A stretch of DNA of 33,460 bases from Dehalococcoides sp. JdFR-56 (GTDB taxonomy: Bacteria > Chloroflexota > Dehalococcoidia > Dehalococcoidales > RBG-16-60-22): the NCBI GenBank assembly GCA_002011495.1, contig MTNR01000026.1, positions 1 to 33,460 of the forward strand. Reading direction: 5' to 3'. The number at the start of each line of letters is the position of its first letter. Position 1 is the stretch's first letter. The position numbers and the translations under genes were made by a program. Below the pieces are notes generated by a model. That model was given only the letters and a program-made list of their open reading frames with translations. It searched no databases and had not been told where the DNA came from. This document shows positions 14,748 through 23,193 of the stretch, piece after piece.

Positions 14748-15467
14748 ATGAAAGCTAGTACAGGAATCAGGAGCAAGATTACCCGCCTTCCGGTACATGT
14801 TGCCATCGTCCCGGATGGCAATGGCAGGTGGGCGGAACAGCGTGGCCTACCCAGGCTGGCCGGGCACCAGGCCGGGGTGCAGAAGATGCGCGCTCTGGTT
14901 GAGTATCTCAATGAGTGGGGAATAAAGTATGTGACCCTTTATGGTTTTTCCACGGAGAACTGGGGCCGCCCCCGGGAGGAGGTGGAGGGACTATTCCGCA
15001 TCTTAAAGGAGAGAATAGAGAAGGATGTGCCCAAGCTGCACCGGAAGGGGGTTAAGGTACGCCACCTGGGCCGTCTCCAGGATCTGCCCGCCTGGCTGCA
15101 GCGCTCCATAAAACAGGCGGAGGAGCTGACCAAGAATAACACCGGGATGACCCTCAGCCTCGCCTTCAACTACGGGGGGCATCTTGAGATCGTGGATGCG
15201 GTGCGGCGCATCGTGGCTGATGGTATCCCTCCGGAGAAGATAGACGAAAAATTGTTCAGCAGCTACCTCTATACCGCCGGTTTGCCAGACGTGGACCTTT
15301 TGATTCGCACCGGTGATGAGCTGCGCTTGAGCAACTTCCTGATATGGCAGACTGCCTACAGCGAGTACTACTTCACTCAGGTGCTCTGGCCCGACTTTAC
15401 CAAAGAGGACATTGATAAGGCGCTGCTTGCCTATAGCCAGCGGGAGAGGCGCTTCGGCGCGCTGTAA
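14748..15467 (+). CDS. uppS: Isoprenyl (undecaprenyl) diphosphate synthase
   Basis: A 239-residue cis-prenyltransferase that builds the C55 carrier lipid for cell-envelope glycans. The catalytic Asp is in VAIVPDGNGRWAEQRGLPRLAGHQAG. Further boxes are LTLYGFSTENWGRP, SLAFNYGGHLEIVDAVRR and the C-terminal DLLIRTGDELRLSNFLIWQ with YFTQVLWPDF. It lies 52 bp after frr and 8 bp before cdsA, its usual partner. Confidence 0.95.
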   Translation: MKASTGIRSKITRLPVHVAIVPDGNGRWAEQRGLPRLAGHQAGVQKMRALVEYLNEWGIKYVTLYGFSTENWGRPREEVEGLFRILKERIEKDVPKLHRKGVKVRHLGRLQDLPAWLQRSIKQAEELTKNNTGMTLSLAFNYGGHLEIVDAVRRIVADGIPPEKIDEKLFSSYLYTAGLPDVDLLIRTGDELRLSNFLIWQTAYSEYYFTQVLWPDFTKEDIDKALLAYSQRERRFGAL

Positions 15468-15475
15468 TTCGGTCA

Positions 15476-16279
15476 ATGCTCAAAGAAAGGGTCATCACGG
15501 CACTCTGGGGCCTTCCTCTCCTCATCATCGCCGTCTGGTTTGATGAGCCGCTGCCGTGGTTTGCCGTGCTGGTGGCCCTCTGGGGACTGGGGGCGGTCTG
15601 CGAATTCTACCGGCTGGTGGGTGTCTTCAAGGTGCGCTCACTCGCCGCCCTGGGGATATTCGGAACGCTGCTATTCATCCTGAGCCCTTATTGCCCCTAC
15701 GGGCTGACCGTGCCCCTTTTGCTCACCGCTACGGTGGTGCTGCCACTTGGGTGGCTGGTGCTGCGTCCCGAGAAAGAGGGGGCTTTCCTGAGTTGGGCCT
15801 GGACCATCGCTGGGGCTTTATATGTGGGGTGGCTGCTGAGCTATCTGGTGGCCTTGCGGCTGGAGGCGGGGAGAGAATGGGTGTTTCTGGCGCTATTCGG
15901 TACCTTTGGCTCAGATACGGCGGCCTTCTTCGTGGGCCGAGCACTGGGCAGACGCCCTCTTGCCCCACGCATTAGCCCCAGGAAAACCTGGGAGGGCGCC
16001 ATCGGTGGGGTGCTGGGTGCGGTCATCGTCAGCCTGCTTTTCACTTTGCCTACGCCGCTAAACTTGCCCCTGAGCTACGGACAGGCGGTGCTCTTGGGTT
16101 TGCTTATCAGCGTTTTTGGCCAGTTTGGTGACCTGGTGGAGTCATTGCTCAAACGCAATACCGGCGCCAAAGAGTCAGGTAAGCTCTTGCCAGGGCACGG
16201 GGGCTTTCTGGACCGGATGGATAGTCTTGTCTTTGCCGGTGTGGTGGTATATTTATACTACATCTTTGCCGTGGTATAA
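15476..16279 (+). CDS. cdsA: Phosphatidate cytidylyltransferase
   Basis: A 267-residue integral membrane enzyme making CDP-diacylglycerol from phosphatidate and CTP. It has about seven to eight hydrophobic segments, the SDTAAFFVGRALGRRPLAPRISPRKTWEG region and the family signature near the C-terminus (SGKLLPGHGGFLDRMDSLVF) with its metal-binding Asp. Start ATG 15476 is eight bases after uppS. In many bacteria dxr and rseP come next; here the cluster stops and rsmG follows after 84 bp. Confidence 0.94.
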   Translation: MLKERVITALWGLPLLIIAVWFDEPLPWFAVLVALWGLGAVCEFYRLVGVFKVRSLAALGIFGTLLFILSPYCPYGLTVPLLLTATVVLPLGWLVLRPEKEGAFLSWAWTIAGALYVGWLLSYLVALRLEAGREWVFLALFGTFGSDTAAFFVGRALGRRPLAPRISPRKTWEGAIGGVLGAVIVSLLFTLPTPLNLPLSYGQAVLLGLLISVFGQFGDLVESLLKRNTGAKESGKLLPGHGGFLDRMDSLVFAGVVVYLYYIFAVV

Positions 16280-16359
16280 GTTTTCTTCAAAGCTACCGCA
16301 TCTCCTCTCAAACGCTCCAGCAGTGAGATAACCATTACGCTATCTGGTTAGGGTGGTGC

Positions 16360-16365
16360 TATAAT
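16360..16365 (+). promoter_or_regulatory. Extended -10 of rsmG
   Basis: TGCTATAAT at 16357-16365. The predicted start is near 16372, immediately before the in-frame ATG at 16373, so the message may be leaderless. No convincing -35 is seen. Confidence 0.5.
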
Positions 16366-17098
16366 GAGCATCATGGAGAAGCTCGCCGCCGGTGCCGGGA
16401 AATTGGGTTTATCGCTCACTGGCCAGCAGCTTGCGCAATTTGAGATTTACTATCAGGAGCTCGTAGCTTATAACCAGCGGATGAACCTCACCGCCATTAC
16501 TGAGTATGAGGAGGTGCAGCTAAAGCACTTCCTTGATTCGCTCAGCGTGGTTCTGGCACTGGAGCCGCCGCTGGGCGAAGGTTTTTCCCTGATTGACGTG
16601 GGTAGTGGAGCGGGACTGCCTGGTATACCGCTCAAGATTGCGCTGCCCGAGCTCAAGCTAGTGCTGCTTGAGGCCACCGCCAAGAAGGCTGCCTTTCTGC
16701 GGCACGTCAAAGATAAACTAGGGCTGGATGAGGTTGAAGTTGTCTGTGGCCGGGCGGAGGACATCGCCCATGAGGCGGGGTATCGGGAGCAATTTACCCT
16801 CGTGGTTTCCCGGGCGGTGGCACGTCTAGCCACGCTGGTTGAACTCGCGCTACCTTTCTGCGCTCCCGGTGGCAGATTTATCGCCCAGAAAAAGGGGGAT
16901 ATCACCCGGGAAGTAGCTGACGCAGCACGGGCCATTGAGCTTGTGGGCGGCGAGCTCCGGGAGATAAAGGGGGTTGACCTTGAGGAGCTTGCCGATGCGC
17001 GCTGGCTGGTCATCATTGATAAGGTGGCGCCGACGCCGCAGCAGTATCCCCGCCGCCCCGGCATCCCGGCCAAAAGGCCGCTGGGGCGATCTATTTGA
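16364..17098 (+). CDS. rsmG: 16S rRNA (guanine527-N7)-methyltransferase RsmG
   Basis: A 244-residue SAM-dependent methyltransferase. Family features are the N-terminal helix YYQELVAYNQRMNLTAI, HFLDSLSV, the SAM loop IDVGSGAGLPGIPLKIALPE (about 77-96), LLEATAKKAAFLRHV and the VVSRAVARLATLVELALPF motif. It methylates G527 in 16S rRNA; loss gives low-level streptomycin resistance in other bacteria. ATG 16364 overlaps the -10 box, so ATG 16373 (three codons later, MEKLAAG) may be the true start of a leaderless message. The stop overlaps the -35 of the pdxS promoter. Confidence 0.94.
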   Translation: MSIMEKLAAGAGKLGLSLTGQQLAQFEIYYQELVAYNQRMNLTAITEYEEVQLKHFLDSLSVVLALEPPLGEGFSLIDVGSGAGLPGIPLKIALPELKLVLLEATAKKAAFLRHVKDKLGLDEVEVVCGRAEDIAHEAGYREQFTLVVSRAVARLATLVELALPFCAPGGRFIAQKKGDITREVADAARAIELVGGELREIKGVDLEELADARWLVIIDKVAPTPQQYPRRPGIPAKRPLGRSI

Positions 17099-17123
17099 TA
17101 AAAAGCATAATCGGTAGTAAAAT
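17095..17123 (+). promoter_or_regulatory. Promoter of pdxST
   Basis: TTGATA (17095-17100, overlapping the rsmG stop) and TAAAAT (17118-17123) are 17 bp apart. Start would be near 17130, with a GAGGTGAT ribosome-binding site before pdxS. Confidence 0.65.
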
Positions 17124-17167
17124 ATACTCGGCAAGAGCTAATTCCCCCAGAAGCGAGGTGATAGGTT

Positions 17168-18049
17168 ATGGAAACCGGCACTTGGAAGGTGAAGACGGGT
17201 CTAGCCCAGATGCTAAAAGGTGGGGTGATCATGGATGTGGTGAACCCGGAGCAGGCCAAGATTGCCGAGGAGGCCGGTGCCTGTGCCGTGATGGCGCTAG
17301 AGAGGGTCCCGGCTGATATCCGGGCGGCTGGCGGCGTGGCCCGAATGGCTGACCCGACGATTATTGAAGCCATTATGAAAGCCGTCTCCATACCGGTGAT
17401 GGCGAAGTGCCGGATAGGGCATTTTGTTGAGGCTCAGGCGCTGGAGGCCCTGGGCGTGGATTACATTGATGAGTCTGAGGTGCTCACCCCCGCGGACGAG
17501 AGCCACCATATCTGGAAGCACGACTTTAAAGTTCCCTTTGTCTGTGGCTGTCGCAACCTGGGGGAGGCCCTGCGCCGCATCGCAGAAGGGGCGGCCATGA
17601 TCAGAACCAAGGGTGAAGCCGGCACCGGCAATATCGTTGAGGCGGTAAGACACATGCGGGCGGTGATGGATGGCATCCGCGAGCTGGTCAATACCCCGCA
17701 GGAGGAACTGATGGCCAAGGCCAAGGAGATGGGGGCACCTTTTGAGCTGGTTAGCGAGGTGCACCGGACCGGGAAGCTACCGGTGGTCAACTTCGCCGCC
17801 GGGGGGGTGGCCACGCCGGCAGATGCGGCCTTAATGATGCAGCTGGGCGCTGATGGGGTCTTTGTTGGCTCCGGCATATTCAAATCCTCCAACCCAGCCG
17901 CCAGGGCCCAGGCCATTGTTAAAGCGACCACGCATTACCAGGACCCACAGATCATCGCCGAGGTCTCCAAGAATCTGGGTGAGGCTATGCCCGGTTTGGA
18001 CATCAAGCAAATTCCGAGTGAGGAACTACTAGCACCGAGGGGATGGTAG
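17168..18049 (+). CDS. pdxS: Pyridoxal 5'-phosphate synthase subunit PdxS
   Basis: A 293-residue TIM-barrel synthase that makes PLP from ribose 5-phosphate, glyceraldehyde 3-phosphate and ammonia. Signatures are [35 protein letters not shown], the Schiff-base Lys80 in [40 protein letters not shown], and the second phosphate site [30 protein letters not shown]. Ammonia comes from PdxT, encoded one base downstream. The 12-mer ring with attached PdxT subunits is cytosolic. Start ATG 17168. Confidence 0.97.
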   Translation: METGTWKVKTGLAQMLKGGVIMDVVNPEQAKIAEEAGACAVMALERVPADIRAAGGVARMADPTIIEAIMKAVSIPVMAKCRIGHFVEAQALEALGVDYIDESEVLTPADESHHIWKHDFKVPFVCGCRNLGEALRRIAEGAAMIRTKGEAGTGNIVEAVRHMRAVMDGIRELVNTPQEELMAKAKEMGAPFELVSEVHRTGKLPVVNFAAGGVATPADAALMMQLGADGVFVGSGIFKSSNPAARAQAIVKATTHYQDPQIIAEVSKNLGEAMPGLDIKQIPSEELLAPRGW

Positions 18050-18050
18050 T

Positions 18051-18629
18051 ATGAGGATTGGCGTCCTTGCCTCGCAAGGAGCCTTTGCCGAGCACATCGC
18101 TAAATTGCGCCAACTGGGAGCTGAAGCTGTGCCCGTCCGCCTGCCCGAGGAACTTGAGGGGTTGGACGGGCTCGTCATTCCCGGTGGAGAGAGCACCTCC
18201 ATCAGCCGGCTGATGCGTGACTTCCACTTGGCGGATAAAATAAAAGAGCGGGCTCAGAGCGGTCTTCCCGTATTTGGCACCTGTGCCGGCATGATCCTGC
18301 TGGCGAAGAAGAACTCAGACGCTTACCCGGAGACGCTGGGGCTGATGGATATCAGCGTCAGGCGCAACGCCTTCGGCCGACAGAGAGAAAGCTTTGAGGC
18401 TGAGCTCTCAGTGCCGGTGCTGGGGGAAAAGCCCTTCCCTGGCGTGTTTATCCGTGCCCCGCTGATTGAGAAGGCGGATGGAAAGGTGGAGATACTGGCT
18501 AGGCTAGGCGATGGCACCATGGTGGCGGCGAGAGAGGGGAGATTGCTGGCGCTGGCCTTCCATCCCGAGCTGACTGATGACCTGAGGTTTCATCAGTATT
18601 TCCTGGATATCGCCTGTGGAAAACGGTAA
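18051..18629 (+). CDS. pdxT: Pyridoxal 5'-phosphate synthase glutaminase PdxT
   Basis: A 192-residue class I glutaminase supplying ammonia to PdxS. It has GVLASQGAF at the start, PGGESTSISRLM (about 44-55), the nucleophile Cys78 in FGTCAGMILLA, and the His171/Glu173 pair in AFHPELTDD. It starts one base after the pdxS stop, so the two are translated together. PLP from this pair serves enzymes such as TrpB2 in this window. Confidence 0.97.
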   Translation: MRIGVLASQGAFAEHIAKLRQLGAEAVPVRLPEELEGLDGLVIPGGESTSISRLMRDFHLADKIKERAQSGLPVFGTCAGMILLAKKNSDAYPETLGLMDISVRRNAFGRQRESFEAELSVPVLGEKPFPGVFIRAPLIEKADGKVEILARLGDGTMVAAREGRLLALAFHPELTDDLRFHQYFLDIACGKR

Positions 18630-18650
18630 AGGGAGCTTAGGAGGGGGTAT

Positions 18651-20168
18651 TTGCAGAAGGTAATTACCGACGACCTTGACGCTCTACTTGATATCCTGCC
18701 ACCGCACATTCGCCAGCCTCTGTGCCAGCAGGAAGACCTTCACGACCTATTGGAGGTGGTCCTAGACCTGGGCCGTCCTCCGGAGGCCCGCTTTCCCCAG
18801 CGGGAGGTAACTCTGGCTCCGCAGGAAGTGAGCGAGGCGGATATTGACTATGTGGTCTCCCGCATCGGCAGCTTCGGAGATGACAACCGAGCCGGGATTG
18901 AGCGCACCCTGCACCGCATCTCGGCGATTCGCAATCGCAAGGGCCGCATCGTGGGGCTCACCTGCCGGGTGGGGCGGGCGGTTTTCGGCACGATAAAGGT
19001 GATTGAGGACCTGGTTGAGTCAGGGAAAAGCGTCATGCTGCTGGGGCGGCCCGGGGTGGGCAAGACCACCATGCTGCGTGAGGTTGCCCGGGTGCTGGCC
19101 GATGACCTCAAAAAGCGGGTGATCATCGTCGATACCTCCAATGAGATCGCCGGCGATGGTGACATCCCTCACCCAGCCATCGGTCATGCCCGGCGGATGC
19201 AGGTGCCTACGCCCACGCTGCAGCATGCGGTCATGATTGAGGCGGTGGAGAACCACATGCCGGAAGTGATCGTGATTGACGAAATTGGCACTGAGCTTGA
19301 GGCTCAGGCGGCGAGAACCATCGCCGAGCGCGGGGTGCAGCTGGTGGGCACCGCGCACGGCAACACCCTGGAGAACCTGATGATGAACCCCACGCTGGCT
19401 GACCTGGTGGGTGGGATTCAATCAGTAACCCTGGGGGATGAGGAGGCAAGGCGCCGGGGTACCCAGAAGTCCATACTGGAGCGGGTGTCACCACCTACCT
19501 TTGATATCGTGGTTGAAATTCAGGAAAGGGATAGGGTGGCGATTCACCCTGACGTGGCCGAGGCGGTTGATGCCATCCTGCGCGGTCATCCTCCGGCCAC
19601 CGAGATCCGCTGGCTGGATGAAAAGGGAGAGGTCAGGGTGGAAAAGCCAGCTGCTCCGGCGAAGAAGGCCAAAGAGGAGGGGCTGGTGCAAGGTGATAAA
19701 CACCGCCTTTACCTCTTTGGGGTCAACCGCTCACGCCTGGAGCAAACGGCCAGAGAGATGAGCTTGAGCCTGGACATCGTGGATAACTTAAAGGAGGCCG
19801 ACCTGTTCATCACCTCCAAGAACTACTACCGGCGCAAGCCGCAAAAGGTGAGGGACGCCGAGGCGATGAACCTGCCCATCTACGTGCTGAAGAGCAACAC
19901 CCCGCCTCAAATCAGGCAGATGCTGCACAATATCTACCCAATGGTGGCTACGGAGAGGCGCAGCTCCTTTGAGCACGCCCTGGCTGAAGCCGAGGCGGCG
20001 GTGGAGAGGGTGAGGGGTGGTGAGGAGTCCGTTGAGCTCAGTCCCCAGAGTGCCTACATCCGCCGCTTGCAGCACCTCATCGCGGAGAGAAATGCCCTCT
20101 CCTCCCAGAGCACGGGCAAGGACCCGAACCGAAGGGTGAGGATTTATAAACCAGAGGCGAAGGCATAA
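18651..20168 (+). CDS. AAA ATPase with R3H domain (Ycf45/SpoIIIAA-like)
   Basis: A 505-residue protein of the Ycf45-like group. N-terminal region (1-110) precedes a AAA/secretion-type ATPase with Walker [15 protein letters not shown] (132-145), the [23 protein letters not shown] segment and Walker [20 protein letters not shown], then [12 protein letters not shown] second module (about 345-430, [23 protein letters not shown]) and a C-terminal R3H-like segment ([16 protein letters not shown]) suggest single-stranded nucleic acid binding. Relatives occur in cyanobacteria, plastids and Firmicutes; their role is unsettled. Start is TTG 18651 with GGAGGGGG upstream, 21 bp after pdxT and 5 bp before tmk, so it is probably in the pdxST transcript. 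Confidence 0.85.
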   Translation: MQKVITDDLDALLDILPPHIRQPLCQQEDLHDLLEVVLDLGRPPEARFPQREVTLAPQEVSEADIDYVVSRIGSFGDDNRAGIERTLHRISAIRNRKGRIVGLTCRVGRAVFGTIKVIEDLVESGKSVMLLGRPGVGKTTMLREVARVLADDLKKRVIIVDTSNEIAGDGDIPHPAIGHARRMQVPTPTLQHAVMIEAVENHMPEVIVIDEIGTELEAQAARTIAERGVQLVGTAHGNTLENLMMNPTLADLVGGIQSVTLGDEEARRRGTQKSILERVSPPTFDIVVEIQERDRVAIHPDVAEAVDAILRGHPPATEIRWLDEKGEVRVEKPAAPAKKAKEEGLVQGDKHRLYLFGVNRSRLEQTAREMSLSLDIVDNLKEADLFITSKNYYRRKPQKVRDAEAMNLPIYVLKSNTPPQIRQMLHNIYPMVATERRSSFEHALAEAEAAVERVRGGEESVELSPQSAYIRRLQHLIAERNALSSQSTGKDPNRRVRIYKPEAKA

Positions 20169-20173
20169 TTTAA

Positions 20174-20806
20174 ATGGCTCTCTTCATCACCTTTGAGGGC
20201 GGGGAGGGGTCTGGCAAGAGCCTCCAGGCTAGAGTGCTGTACCGGAGGTTATCCCGTCTGGGCATTCCGGCGCTGTTAACCCATGAGCCTGGGGCGACTT
20301 CGCTGGGTAGAAAAGTGGCCCGCTGGCTGAAGTGGGGGCGGGATATGGAGATATCGGCCATCGCCGAGCTACTGCTCTTCAACGTTTCCCGTGCCCAATT
20401 GGTCACTGAGGTAATCCGCCCCGGCTTAAAAGAGGGAAGAGTAGTTATCTGTGACCGCTATGCTGACTCAACCACCGCCTATCAGAGCTACGGGCGGGGG
20501 CTGGATCTCACCACGGTCAGGGTGATAAATGGCCTTGCTGTTCAGGGGGTATCCCCTGACCTGACTGTGCTATTGGATATACCGGTTGAGGTGGGGCTTG
20601 CCCGCAAGAGAGCGAGACAACCGGACCGCTTTGAGAGAGAGGATACATCCTTTCACCAGAGGGTGCGGGAGGGCTACCTCGAGCTGGCGGCACAGGATGA
20701 AGAGCGCTGGCTGGTGGTGGACGCCACCCAGCCTAAAGAGAAGATAGCGCAGATTATCTGGCAAAAGGTGAGTGAATTGCTCCCTCGGGCGAAGGAGGGA
20801 GCTTGA
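20174..20806 (+). CDS. tmk: Thymidylate kinase
   Basis: A 210-residue dTMP kinase (dTMP + ATP to dTDP + ADP). P-loop FEGGEGSGKSLQARVL (about 6-21), the DR box VVICDRYADSTTAYQSYGRG, and the LID region KRARQPDRFEREDTSF. Start ATG 20174 lies five bases after the preceding gene. An intrinsic terminator begins at its stop codon. Confidence 0.95.
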   Translation: MALFITFEGGEGSGKSLQARVLYRRLSRLGIPALLTHEPGATSLGRKVARWLKWGRDMEISAIAELLLFNVSRAQLVTEVIRPGLKEGRVVICDRYADSTTAYQSYGRGLDLTTVRVINGLAVQGVSPDLTVLLDIPVEVGLARKRARQPDRFEREDTSFHQRVREGYLELAAQDEERWLVVDATQPKEKIAQIIWQKVSELLPRAKEGA

Positions 20807-20829
20807 GAGAGGTTTAACCTCTCTTTTTT
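20806..20829 (+). terminator. Intrinsic terminator after tmk
   Basis: AGAGAGG (20806-20812) pairs with CCTCTCT (20818-20824) around TTTAA, followed by six T. It starts at the last base of the tmk stop codon. Confidence 0.8.
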
Positions 20830-20859
20830 AATTTTCTCTCCTTGTTTAAAGGGAGAAAG

Positions 20860-21519
20860 ATGAAGTCATCAATTAACTCCCGGAAACCGTCTTTCGCTGA
20901 GGAGAAGAAACTTGCCGCCCAGGGTTACCTGCTTGTTGCCGGTGTGGACGAGGTGGGGCGGGGTGCCCTGGCTGGGCCAGTGGTGGCGGCGGCGGTCATC
21001 CTGCCCGCTAGGCTGAAAAAGGCCCGCTGGCTGGATGAAGTGAGGGACAGCAAGGAGTTGAGCCCGGCCCGGCGCGAGTTTCTCTTTGGGCAGATCATGG
21101 AGATGGCTATCTCAGTGGGTCTGGGCAGGGCGGATTGTGAGATAATCGATGCCCAGGGGATAATTAAGGCAACCCGGCTAGCTATGAAGCAGGCGGTAGA
21201 CCAGCTTTCCCCACCCCCGCAGTGCCTGCTCATTGACTATTTAACCCTACCTGAATCTTCCCTACCCCAAAAGGGGATAATAGATGGTGATTCGGTGTGT
21301 CTCTCCATTGCCTGTGCCTCCATCATAGCCAAAGTGGCTCGTGACCGCCTGATGGTGGAGTTTGATGAGATTTATCCCGGTTACGGGCTGGCGGAGCACA
21401 AGGGCTACGGCACAAGGGAGCACCTCGCCCGCCTGCGCCGGCTTGGCCCATCACCCATTCACCGCCGTTCCTTCCAGCCGGTTAAGGATTTGGTCCCGAG
21501 TAGCTATCCCGAGGTTTAA
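20860..21519 (+). CDS. rnhB: Ribonuclease HII
   Basis: A 219-residue type 2 RNase H that cuts RNA in RNA-DNA hybrids and at single ribonucleotides. The metal site is seen in [34 protein letters not shown] and [33 protein letters not shown] is the C-terminal signature. ATG 20860 is chosen over TTG 20842 because GGGAG at 20851-20855 is well spaced for the ATG. Confidence 0.95.
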   Translation: MKSSINSRKPSFAEEKKLAAQGYLLVAGVDEVGRGALAGPVVAAAVILPARLKKARWLDEVRDSKELSPARREFLFGQIMEMAISVGLGRADCEIIDAQGIIKATRLAMKQAVDQLSPPPQCLLIDYLTLPESSLPQKGIIDGDSVCLSIACASIIAKVARDRLMVEFDEIYPGYGLAEHKGYGTREHLARLRRLGPSPIHRRSFQPVKDLVPSSYPEV

Positions 21520-21550
21520 AGGCGGGGTTACTAACCTCAAGGTTAAAATC

Positions 21551-21916
21551 ATGAAACGCCGGGATGTGGGCATTCTGGGAGAGAAGCTAGCCCAGGATTT
21601 CCTCAAAAAAAGAGGCTTCCGTATCCTGGAGACTAATTACCGCTGCCCTCAAGGTGAGATTGATATCATCGCCAGGGATAAAGACTTCCTCGTTTTCATT
21701 GAAGTGCGGGCAAAGAGGGGCCTTGAGTTCGGTAGCCCTGAAGAATCAATCACACCGGCCAAGATGGAGAGATTGCGGCTGGCGGCGGCACACTACCGGC
21801 AGACCCATGATAATTTGCCCACCTCCTGGCGCATTGATGTGGTGGCGGTGGAGATAGACCAGAAAGATAGGCCATGCCGCATCGAGCTCATTGAGAACGC
21901 GGTCGGCGAAACTTGA
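21551..21916 (+). CDS. YraN-family (UPF0102) putative endonuclease
   Basis: A 121-residue protein of the UPF0102 family with a restriction-endonuclease-like core: GEKLAQDFLKKRGFRILETNYRC, then GEIDIIARDKDFLVFIEVRAKR, which contains the E-x-D...ExR(K) metal-site pattern, and AAHYRQTHDNLPTSWRIDVVAVE. The family's cellular role is still uncertain; it usually lies beside rnhB, as here. The frame is open far upstream inside rnhB, but similarity starts only at ATG 21551. The ribosome-binding site (AAGG) is weak. Confidence 0.88.
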   Translation: MKRRDVGILGEKLAQDFLKKRGFRILETNYRCPQGEIDIIARDKDFLVFIEVRAKRGLEFGSPEESITPAKMERLRLAAAHYRQTHDNLPTSWRIDVVAVEIDQKDRPCRIELIENAVGET

Positions 21917-21923
21917 GGCTGGC

Positions 21924-21952
21924 TTTACCCCCGGTTCCAGCTATGCTAGAAT
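21924..21952 (+). promoter_or_regulatory. Promoter of the ThiD2/translin pair
   Basis: TTTACC (21924-21929) and TAGAAT (21947-21952, preceded by TGC) are 17 bp apart. Predicted start is near 21959, only about nine bases before the ATG. Confidence 0.6.
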
Positions 21953-21967
21953 TAAACCCGCCTAGAC

Positions 21968-22408
21968 ATGGAAACGATACCGAATCAAACGCTGCGCATC
22001 ATTGACGCCAATCTGAATCGCATTGGTGAGGGGCTTCGCGTCCTTGAGGATATCGCTCGTCTGCTACTTGACGATGCCGCCTTAAGCCAGCAGCTCAAGG
22101 ATATGCGGCACCAGATGGTAAAGGTCGATATCTCGCTTGAACGGCAATTCCTCCAGGCGCGAGACTCGGAGGGGGATGTGGGCGTTGACCTTGAAGCATC
22201 TGGCGAGGAAAAATATAAGGACCTCCCGGCAACGGTGGTGGCTAATGCCCGCCGGGTGCAGGAAGCGTTGAGGGTTATCGAGGAGCTAGCCAAAAATCCG
22301 GAGATACCTCTCGAATCGGAGAAATTCAAGCGGGCCCGGTTTAGTCTCTACACCATAGAGAAGGAGTTATTCGCTAAGCTAATGCGCCGGGACGAAGCGC
22401 CAAAGTGA
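21968..22408 (+). CDS. ThiD2-like protein (HMP-P kinase domain), stand-alone
   Basis: A 146-residue all-helical protein resembling the ThiD2 domain usually found fused to the N-terminus of thiamine-phosphate synthase (ThiE). The recognisable stretch is IIDANLNRIGEGLRVLEDIARLLLDD, then LKDMRHQMVK and VVANARRVQEALRVIEELAK. ThiD2 is a monofunctional hydroxymethylpyrimidine-phosphate kinase in thiamine synthesis. Here the ThiE part is absent and no other thiamine gene is in the window, so the exact role is not certain. No clear Shine-Dalgarno; the mRNA leader is predicted to be very short. The stop codon overlaps the GTG start of the translin-like gene. Confidence 0.75.
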   Translation: METIPNQTLRIIDANLNRIGEGLRVLEDIARLLLDDAALSQQLKDMRHQMVKVDISLERQFLQARDSEGDVGVDLEASGEEKYKDLPATVVANARRVQEALRVIEELAKNPEIPLESEKFKRARFSLYTIEKELFAKLMRRDEAPK

Positions 22409-23046
22409 GCAAATTGACCGATAATTTGGACAAAATCGCCGAGGAGATACGCCAGAACCTAGCGGCGAAAGATGCTGCCAGAGAAAAGGCGATACCCTTG
22501 TGCCGGGAGGCCATCCGCTGCTCTAGCCAGGCGATTCGCGCCGTGCACCGTCAGGAGTTTGCCCAGGCTCAAGATTGGCTCAAATCAGCCCGCAGCCGGC
22601 TGGCTGAGGCGGAGGAGGCGGTCAGCGCCTACACTGAGCTCAGCAGCACCGGGTTTGTTCAGGATGCCCAGAAGGAATTTGCTGAGGGGAGCATTCTCCT
22701 GGCGCTGGTAACTGGGGAACAGCTCCCTGACCCGGATAAGCTGGGCATTGGCGCAGCGCCTTACCTCAATGGGTTAGGTGAGGCGGTCGGCGAGCTGCGG
22801 CGTTACCTATTGGATGGCATGAGGCGTGGCGACCTCTCCCAGAGCGAGGAGATATTGCTGGCCATGGATGACATCTACAACGTTCTGGTGACCATGGACT
22901 TCCCTGATGCCATAACCGGCGGGCTGCGCCGTACCACCGATGTCGTCCGTGGGGTGCTAGAGAAAACGCGCAGTGACCTGACCTTGGTCATGCGGCAGAA
23001 AGACCTGGAGAACAAGCTGGAGAAGTTCCAGGGTGATATCCGCTAG
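22405..23046 (+). CDS. Translin-family protein
   Basis: A 213-residue, mostly helical protein. The pattern matches archaeal and bacterial members of the translin family: REKAIPLCREAIRCSSQAIRAVHR near the N-terminus, then PYLNGLGEAVGELRRYLLDGMRRGDL, EEILLAMDDIYNVLVTMDFPDAI and RRTTDVVRGVLEKTRSDLTLVM. Eukaryotic translin binds RNA and DNA and forms the C3PO nuclease with TRAX. The function in bacteria is not established. The GTG start overlaps the ThiD2-like stop by four bases (GTGA), so the two genes are translationally coupled. Confidence 0.78.
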   Translation: MSKLTDNLDKIAEEIRQNLAAKDAAREKAIPLCREAIRCSSQAIRAVHRQEFAQAQDWLKSARSRLAEAEEAVSAYTELSSTGFVQDAQKEFAEGSILLALVTGEQLPDPDKLGIGAAPYLNGLGEAVGELRRYLLDGMRRGDLSQSEEILLAMDDIYNVLVTMDFPDAITGGLRRTTDVVRGVLEKTRSDLTLVMRQKDLENKLEKFQGDIR

Positions 23047-23055
23047 CTTCGGCGA

Positions 23056-23084
23056 TTGACCTCCGCGGGTAAATGCGCTAAACT
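23056..23084 (+). promoter_or_regulatory. Promoter of hppA
   Basis: TTGACC (23056-23061) and TAAACT (23079-23084) are 17 bp apart. The -10 overlaps a small terminator-like hairpin (GCGCT 23075-23079 with AGCGC 23092-23096, then TTTTTT) that could end the upstream unit. Confidence 0.7.
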
Positions 23085-23126
23085 AAACTACAGCGCGTTT
23101 TTTCATGTTGAGCTGCTATCTTAGAG

Positions 23127-23159
23127 GAAGGTGGTTTTAAAAAACCAGCCTTTCTTTTT
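23127..23159 (+). terminator. Terminator-like hairpin in the hppA leader
   Basis: AAGGTGGTTT (from 23128) pairs with AAACCAGCCTT (from 23142) with one bulged G, followed by TCTTTTT. It lies downstream of the promoter and 34 bases before the ATG, so it may act as an attenuator. Confidence 0.55.
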
Positions 23160-23193
23160 GCCAGAAGCTGAGATTTTGGGGAGGTTTTAATTT

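Noticed and set aside
16468-17391. 307-codon open frame on the minus strand
   Set aside because: It is antisense to rsmG and pdxS and very Ser/Ala/Pro-rich, as expected for a shadow frame in GC-rich DNA.
21362-21550. Upstream extension of the yraN frame into rnhB
   Set aside because: The extension has no similarity to the family and overlaps the conserved end of RNase HII; the family begins at ATG 21551.
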